Origin: NK4A136 sp946612125
GTDB taxonomy: Bacteria > Bacillota > Clostridia > Lachnospirales > Lachnospiraceae
Assembly: GCA_946612125.1 (NCBI GenBank)
Contig: CAMOEK010000084.1
Location: 1-10,990 of the forward strand
DNA length: 10,990 bases
Direction of reading: 5' to 3'
Position numbers and translations under genes: made by a program. Of the stretch, positions 6,718 through 10,990 are shown piece after piece (the first letter of the stretch is position 1; the number at the start of each line of letters is the position of its first letter). The notes beneath the pieces are model-generated. The model saw only the letters and a list, made by a program, of their open reading frames with translations. It ran no database searches and was not told the origin of the DNA.

Positions 6718-8115
6718 ATGACCATAGCACCGTTAATGGATACTCCCATGCAGGGTATGATGATGCCTAACCCTTCTGCAGATAACAGAACCGGCAGTAA
6801 GGGAGACTTCATGCAGGCATTCAGTAACGCTAAGGACAGCGTTAAAACGGAGCAGCCAGTCAAGACGGAAGGAGCCGGTGCAAAGGGAAAGGAATCCAAT
6901 AATGCGGCGATGGATGCTGCAAATAGAAACAGAAGCATAAATGAAAACCGTGCACAGAGAGTGCAGAAGGAAAGCGGCGCGCAGAAAGCTGAGCCTGTTC
7001 AGGAGAGTGACAGCTCTGCAGAAGAAGATGTGATGGCTACCATCGCTTCCAATGCGCAGCAGCTGCTTGATGATATTATGGAGCTTCTGGGTGATATAAC
7101 TATGGAGGGACTTGACGATGCATTGTCAGCCCTTAATATGAATATGTCGGATCTGCTCTCCGGCGGCGCAGGCAATATGCTCATCGCGCAGCTGTTCGGA
7201 GACGGTGATCTGGCATCGCTCCTGGCAGACAGCGATCTGTCTGATATGGCGTCCAAATTGAACGATCTTATTGCGGATGCCATGGCGGATATGGAAGAAC
7301 TGATGCCGGGCGAAAATGCCGAGCGCCTTATGGGGCCGGCTCTTAACGACGCCATGAAAGAGGCCGTGGCAGCAGGGCAGGGTGTTGAGGAAGTTCTTGC
7401 AGACGCCGTTATGCCGGTGAAGGCAGCAGAGGAGCCTTATTCCCTGGGCCAGGAGATAGGAGGCGGCCAGCAGGAGGCTTCGGAGGAGGAAGGCGCTTCT
7501 TCGCACAGGACCGATAAGCGTGAGCGTGCTGAATTCCATGAGATAAGGGAAGACCAGCCGGCGTTTGTGCCCGGAGCAGAGCAGGATGTACAGATATCAG
7601 CCGAAGATCTGAAGGCGCAGACAGAGCAGTTAAGATATGTTACCGATCCGCGTGAGATACTGGATCAGGTGGCTGATCAGATAAAGACTAATGTAAAAGA
7701 AGATATGAGCAGCCTTGAGATGGTGCTTCATCCGGCAAGTCTGGGTAATGTGGCGCTTAATCTTACCAGCAAGGACGGCAGCGTAAGCGCGCAGTTTACC
7801 GCACAGAGTGAGGCTGTCAAAGCCGCTCTTGAAAGCCAGCTTCAGGTGCTTAAGGAAAATCTGGAACAGGCAGGCGTCAGGGTTACCAGCGTCGAAGTGA
7901 CAGTAGGAAGCCATGCTTTTGAGCAGAATCTTGAACAGGGCAACGACGGGCAGAGCGATGCCGAGGCACAGGAAAGAGAGAGACTCCGCCGGGCTACAAG
8001 GCGCATTGACCTGGGAATGAATGGGGAAGGCGATCTCGAAGGCATAGATGATGCGGATGCCGTTACTGTAGAAATGATGCAGGCCGACGGCAACAGGATG
8101 GATCATCGCGTATAA
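6718..8115 (+). CDS. fliK: Flagellar hook-length control protein FliK
   Basis: FliK is exported as a molecular ruler during hook growth, and its C-terminal domain then switches FlhB from hook to filament export. The 465-residue product has a variable N-terminal export and ruler region rich in Ala, Glu, Lys and Gln, including an Asp/Met/Leu-rich helical stretch at about residues 105-215. The conserved Flg_hook domain lies at about 305-405: LEMVLHPASLGNVALNL (HPxxLG at 338-343), then SVSAQFTAQSEAVKAALESQ and LKENLEQAGVRVTSVEV. This is the usual LxLxPxxLGxVxVxL pattern with its paired helices. A charged, Arg-rich then acidic tail follows. GAGGAGG (6704-6710) lies 7 nt before the ATG. A candidate sigma-28 promoter precedes it, so it may be transcribed later than the upstream genes. 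Confidence 0.93.
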   Translation: MTIAPLMDTPMQGMMMPNPSADNRTGSKGDFMQAFSNAKDSVKTEQPVKTEGAGAKGKESNNAAMDAANRNRSINENRAQRVQKESGAQKAEPVQESDSSAEEDVMATIASNAQQLLDDIMELLGDITMEGLDDALSALNMNMSDLLSGGAGNMLIAQLFGDGDLASLLADSDLSDMASKLNDLIADAMADMEELMPGENAERLMGPALNDAMKEAVAAGQGVEEVLADAVMPVKAAEEPYSLGQEIGGGQQEASEEEGASSHRTDKRERAEFHEIREDQPAFVPGAEQDVQISAEDLKAQTEQLRYVTDPREILDQVADQIKTNVKEDMSSLEMVLHPASLGNVALNLTSKDGSVSAQFTAQSEAVKAALESQLQVLKENLEQAGVRVTSVEVTVGSHAFEQNLEQGNDGQSDAEAQERERLRRATRRIDLGMNGEGDLEGIDDADAVTVEMMQADGNRMDHRV

Positions 8116-8196
8116 GCATAGCGCCTTATGAGTACAGACTATAGCGATGTCAGGTTACAGATGGCAGAAGTACAGCCGAATCGGGAGGTATAAGAT

Positions 8197-9057
8197 ATGA
8201 GCAGTTTAATGGCGAATTTTGTGGATGGCAAGCTGAACACCGAGACCGCATCCAGCGCGTCCCTTAAGAGCGCAAATGAAGAAAAGAATAAATCCGGAGT
8301 TGACAGCGAGGCTTTCCTTACGCTGCTTGTAGCGGAGATGCAGAATCAGGATCCGTTGGAGCCCACCGCAAATACCGAATGGATCAGCCAGTATGCTACC
8401 TTCACACAGGTAAGCGAGATCCAGTCCATAGGCGATGCGATGAACGGCGTTCAGGCGCAGGGGCTTGTAGGCAAGAGCGTGATAATGAGAGTTACCGAAT
8501 CAACCGGTAACACCAATTACATAGACGGAATGGTGGAACGCGTCAGCTATGAAGACGGCAAAGCATTCCTTTATATCGGCGGCAATCCTTATTCCATAGA
8601 CGATCTGGATACCGTTATCTCCGAGCAGTATATGGCTGCTCAGGATAAAGTGGATCAGATCAGGGGACTGATCAAGAAGCTGCCTCCGCTGCAGGAGCTT
8701 ACCATAAAGGATCAGGAAACCGTGGTTGAGATGGGCAAGATCTTATCCGGCATGAGCGAATATGAGAAGGGCTTTATCGAGCCTGATGCCATGGATGTCA
8801 TCAATGAATACGGACAGCGCATGCTGGCTATAGTGGCGGATAACAATGCGCAGGAAAATGCGCAGACTATTAAAGATGCTATGGAGCGTCTGCCGGCCAT
8901 TGAAGAAGTGAATGTGGAAGAGCATAAGGAACTCATAGAGAATCTTAAGGGCGCTCTTGACGAACTCAACGATGTGGCAAAGGATTATCTGGGCAAGGAT
9001 AATATCGAGAAGATCGAAGCTTACTACGCAAGGCTTAAGGAGCTGGAGGCGGAATAA
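8197..9057 (+). CDS. flgD: Hook assembly scaffold FlgD with two C-terminal helical repeats
   Basis: FlgD caps the distal end of the growing hook and is discarded when the hook is complete. In this 286-residue product, residues about 35-85 carry the conserved FlgD N-terminal signature (FLTLLVAEMQNQDPLEPTANTE, then QYATFTQVSEIQSI). Residues about 88-147 (GLVGKSVIMRV through NPYSIDDLDTVISEQY) match the small beta (Tudor-like) domain. No Ig-like FlgD domain is evident. Instead, residues about 151-210 and 221-280 form two related all-helical repeats with a 70-71-residue offset. Aligned pairs are I155/I225, L162-P163/L232-P233, D172/E242, K191/K262, F193/Y264 and Y205/Y276. The ribosome binding site GGGAGG (8183-8188) is 8 nt from the ATG. 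The spacer to fliK is 81 bp. Confidence 0.93.
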   Translation: MSSLMANFVDGKLNTETASSASLKSANEEKNKSGVDSEAFLTLLVAEMQNQDPLEPTANTEWISQYATFTQVSEIQSIGDAMNGVQAQGLVGKSVIMRVTESTGNTNYIDGMVERVSYEDGKAFLYIGGNPYSIDDLDTVISEQYMAAQDKVDQIRGLIKKLPPLQELTIKDQETVVEMGKILSGMSEYEKGFIEPDAMDVINEYGQRMLAIVADNNAQENAQTIKDAMERLPAIEEVNVEEHKELIENLKGALDELNDVAKDYLGKDNIEKIEAYYARLKELEAE

Positions 9058-9098
9058 GCCCGGGAGGTATCCGGATAATAATCTTTTCGTACAGCTAT

Positions 9099-9126
9099 TA
9101 AGAAAAACTTACCCGTCACCGATAAA
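9099..9126 (+). promoter_or_regulatory. Candidate sigma-28 (SigD/FliA) promoter before flgE
   Basis: TAAG (9099-9102), a 16-nt spacer and CCGATAAA (9119-9126) repeat the architecture seen before fliK. The predicted start is near 9133, giving a leader of about 127 nt that contains a hairpin and a terminator-like structure before flgE. Confidence 0.6.
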
Positions 9127-9145
9127 CATTATGTAGGCGAGAGGA

Positions 9146-9170
9146 AGTTTTCTCAGGGAAGAGAAAAACT
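9146..9170 (+). promoter_or_regulatory. Leader hairpin upstream of flgE
   Basis: AGTTTTCTC (9146-9154) pairs with GAGAAAAACT (9161-9170) around the loop AGGGAA, with one bulged A. The same central strand could instead pair with GAAAAACTT at 9102-9110, so two folds compete in transcripts that read in from upstream. Confidence 0.45.
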
Positions 9171-9183
9171 GATAAGGGATTTC

Positions 9184-9226
9184 AAGCTCCTTTCGAACAA
9201 TAAAAATCAAACGAAAGGGGCTTTTT
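9184..9226 (+). terminator. Intrinsic terminator-like hairpin in the flgE leader
   Basis: AAGCTCCTTTCG (9184-9195) pairs with CGAAAGGGGCTT (9212-9223), 12 pairs with a single T-G wobble, around an A-rich 16-nt loop, and is followed by a run of T (9222-9226). It has the form of a rho-independent terminator but lies only about 33 nt before flgE. It either ends the upstream operon with re-initiation or acts as an attenuator. Confidence 0.75.
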
Positions 9227-9259
9227 ATGTGCCCCGGAATATAAAGGAGGAACTGCCTT

Positions 9260-10990
9260 ATGATGAGATCACTCTTCGCCGGTGTTGCCGGTCTGAAAAC
9301 CCACCAGATCAAGATGGACGTTATAGGTAACAACATCGCCAATGTTAATACCGTGGGTTATAAGTCACAGTCCATTAATTTTGCCGAGCTTATGTATCAG
9401 ACAACCCAGAGCGCTTCCGGCCCCAATGCCGATACGGGACGCGCCGGTGTCAATGCAAAGCAGATAGGTCTTGGTACTGTTTCCGCAGCTATCACAACAA
9501 ATATGTCTGCGCAGGGTTCATCCCAGAATACAGGCAATGCGTTTGATCTTCGTATTTCCGGCGACGCATTCTTTATCGTAAACGGCGGTTCGGGCAACCT
9601 TTTCACCCGCGACGGTTCCTTCTATGTAGATGCAGCCGGTAATCTTGCGATGAGCAGCAACGGTTATAATGTAATGGGCTGGCAGGTAGACGCCAACGGC
9701 GATATCGTTCAGGATAATGTCAGCAAACTGCAGATATTAAAAGCAGAGAACATGACCAGCGAACCTCAGGTTACCAGCCGTGCAAATATGACGGGCATCA
9801 TCGATAAGATGGATCCCCAGGTCATGGGCGACGGCAAGGTCATCAACCTTCAGATATATGACAATCTTGGTTATTCCTATACAGCAAGATTCCTGGTGCA
9901 GAGCACTGACGACGAGGGCATGTACACGATCACCCTTGACGATCTGCGCGATGCAAATAACGATTCCGTTATCAAAGATACGACTAAAAAAGACGGCACT
10001 GTCGTAAAGGCAAAATATGATGCCAATATCTTTACCGGCACTGCATTTGAGAGGAAGGATCCTCCTACCTTTACGAATCCCGTCGCACGTGCAAAGACCT
10101 ATACGCTTTCCGACAGATGGAAACTGAACGCTGACGGAACCCTTACAAATAAGGCGGATTCCAGCGTTACTCTTGATCCCAATAAGGCAGAGGATCAGGA
10201 TAAGTATGCCGAAGCGTGGGGCGCTGATTCCTGGGAGACCTTCAGCCACCTGTATAAGGCAGACGATGCCGGCAATAAGAATCCCATTACCATACCCGGA
10301 TCTCTTGATATAGATACCGGTACCCTGAAGGTTGACGGTTACTTCGCTCAGGACGGCAAGGTCCTTACTCTGAGTTATGACCAGATAAGCGGTGCACTGC
10401 AGGGCATTGATGCTCTTAAGAACGACCTCAAGAATTTCTTCCTGAATATCGAGCCTCTGCAGGAAGGTGCTGATAATCCCTTCTCAATGAATTCGGCGCA
10501 GGGAGAAGATCAGGGCAAGCCCGGCATAGCAGTATATATGGATCAGACCACCAACGTTAACAACGAGAAGAAATCCACCATCGGCGCATTGAGCGGTGAT
10601 GCGGAAGGTTTCGGAACCGGTTGGGCGGTCGGTACCATGACCGGCGTATCGATACAGGGCGACGGCAAGATCTACGGCGCTTACGATAACGGTCAGACCA
10701 AGCTGCTGGGCCAGATAGCGGTTGCCAAGTTTGCAAACGCTACAGGTCTTGAGAAGATGGGTGAGAACCTCTATGCGGCAACCCTTAACTCCGGCCAGTT
10801 TGACGGCGTGGGCGTGGATGTTACCGCAGACGGCGGCAAGGTTTCCACCGGTATCCTGGAAATGTCAAACGTAGACCTCTCAACAGAATTCACGGAACTG
10901 ATCACCACACAGCGTGGTTTCCAGGCAAACAGCCGTATCATAACCGTATCCGATACGCTGCTTGAGGAACTTGTGAATCTGAAGAGATAA
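9260..10990 (+). CDS. flgE: Flagellar hook protein FlgE
   Basis: FlgE is exported and polymerises into the hook, the flexible joint between rod and filament. The 576-residue product is complete, ending on the last base of the window. The N-terminus MRSLFAGVAGLKTHQIKMDVIGNNIANVNTVGYK carries the rod/hook family signature (ANVNTVGYK at 27-35). It is followed by domain D0/D1 elements such as the FDLRISGDAFFIVN and LFTRDGSF segments. The C-terminus (about 541-576, LSTEFTELITTQRGFQANSRIITVSDTLLEEL) is the matching coiled-coil-forming D0 helix. The middle (about 225-420) is longer than in enterobacterial FlgE of about 400 residues, implying enlarged surface-exposed hook domains. I see no cysteine. 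The ribosome binding site AAAGGAGG (9243-9250) serves the ATG at 9260; an adjacent ATG at 9263 is an equally usable start. Confidence 0.96.
   Translation: MMRSLFAGVAGLKTHQIKMDVIGNNIANVNTVGYKSQSINFAELMYQTTQSASGPNADTGRAGVNAKQIGLGTVSAAITTNMSAQGSSQNTGNAFDLRISGDAFFIVNGGSGNLFTRDGSFYVDAAGNLAMSSNGYNVMGWQVDANGDIVQDNVSKLQILKAENMTSEPQVTSRANMTGIIDKMDPQVMGDGKVINLQIYDNLGYSYTARFLVQSTDDEGMYTITLDDLRDANNDSVIKDTTKKDGTVVKAKYDANIFTGTAFERKDPPTFTNPVARAKTYTLSDRWKLNADGTLTNKADSSVTLDPNKAEDQDKYAEAWGADSWETFSHLYKADDAGNKNPITIPGSLDIDTGTLKVDGYFAQDGKVLTLSYDQISGALQGIDALKNDLKNFFLNIEPLQEGADNPFSMNSAQGEDQGKPGIAVYMDQTTNVNNEKKSTIGALSGDAEGFGTGWAVGTMTGVSIQGDGKIYGAYDNGQTKLLGQIAVAKFANATGLEKMGENLYAATLNSGQFDGVGVDVTADGGKVSTGILEMSNVDLSTEFTELITTQRGFQANSRIITVSDTLLEELVNLKR

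Noticed and set aside
9099..9226. Cyclic-di-GMP or other known riboswitch before flgE
   Set aside because: The conserved sequence elements of the c-di-GMP-I and -II classes, as I know them, are not visible; only hairpins and a terminator can be supported.

Overview
The window is an ordered block of flagellar export and hook genes, all on the + strand: fliF, fliG, fliH, fliI, fliJ, a ylxF-like gene, fliK, flgD and flgE. This is the gene order of the Bacillus/Clostridia fla/che operon. Strong AGGAGG-type ribosome binding sites, the short FliI and the YlxF-type protein between fliJ and fliK point to a motile Firmicute. I infer a member of Clostridia, probably Lachnospiraceae, with intermediate GC; the species cannot be read from the sequence. 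The window opens just before fliF, so fliE and earlier genes lie outside it, and it closes exactly on the flgE stop codon.

Layout. Positions 1-3475 hold tightly packed fliF-fliG-fliH (3-nt gap, then an 8-nt overlap): the MS ring, the rotor/switch protein and the export ATPase regulator. Positions 3476-3625 are a 150-bp spacer with a terminator-like hairpin and three related repeat units, the last being the GTCATCCTGAGCGAAGCGAA type, ending just before fliI. The fliI ATPase gene (3626-4930) is followed by a 351-bp spacer filled mostly by a 36-bp tandem repeat and a roughly 226-bp imperfect palindrome. fliJ (5282-5737), ylxF-like (5778-6629), fliK (6718-8115), flgD (8197-9057) and flgE (9260-10990) follow.

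How the genes work together. FliF forms the MS ring and carries FliG. FliH, FliI and FliJ form the soluble ATPase complex that feeds substrates to the export gate. FlgD caps the growing hook, FlgE is the hook subunit, and FliK measures hook length and switches export specificity. The YlxF-like protein is a single-pass membrane coiled-coil protein with a MotE/MgtE_N-like C-terminus.

Most notable points: (1) a long nested palindrome with related tandem copies between fliI and fliJ, and a second repeat cluster between fliH and fliI; (2) two sigma-28-like promoters of identical architecture (TAAG-N16-CCGATAA) before fliK and flgE; (3) a leader before flgE with an intrinsic terminator and competing hairpins, suggesting attenuation; (4) a FlgD whose C-terminal half is two copies of a helical repeat resembling repeats of Gram-positive surface proteins. 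I found no CRISPR array, tRNA, rRNA, transposase gene or defence system.
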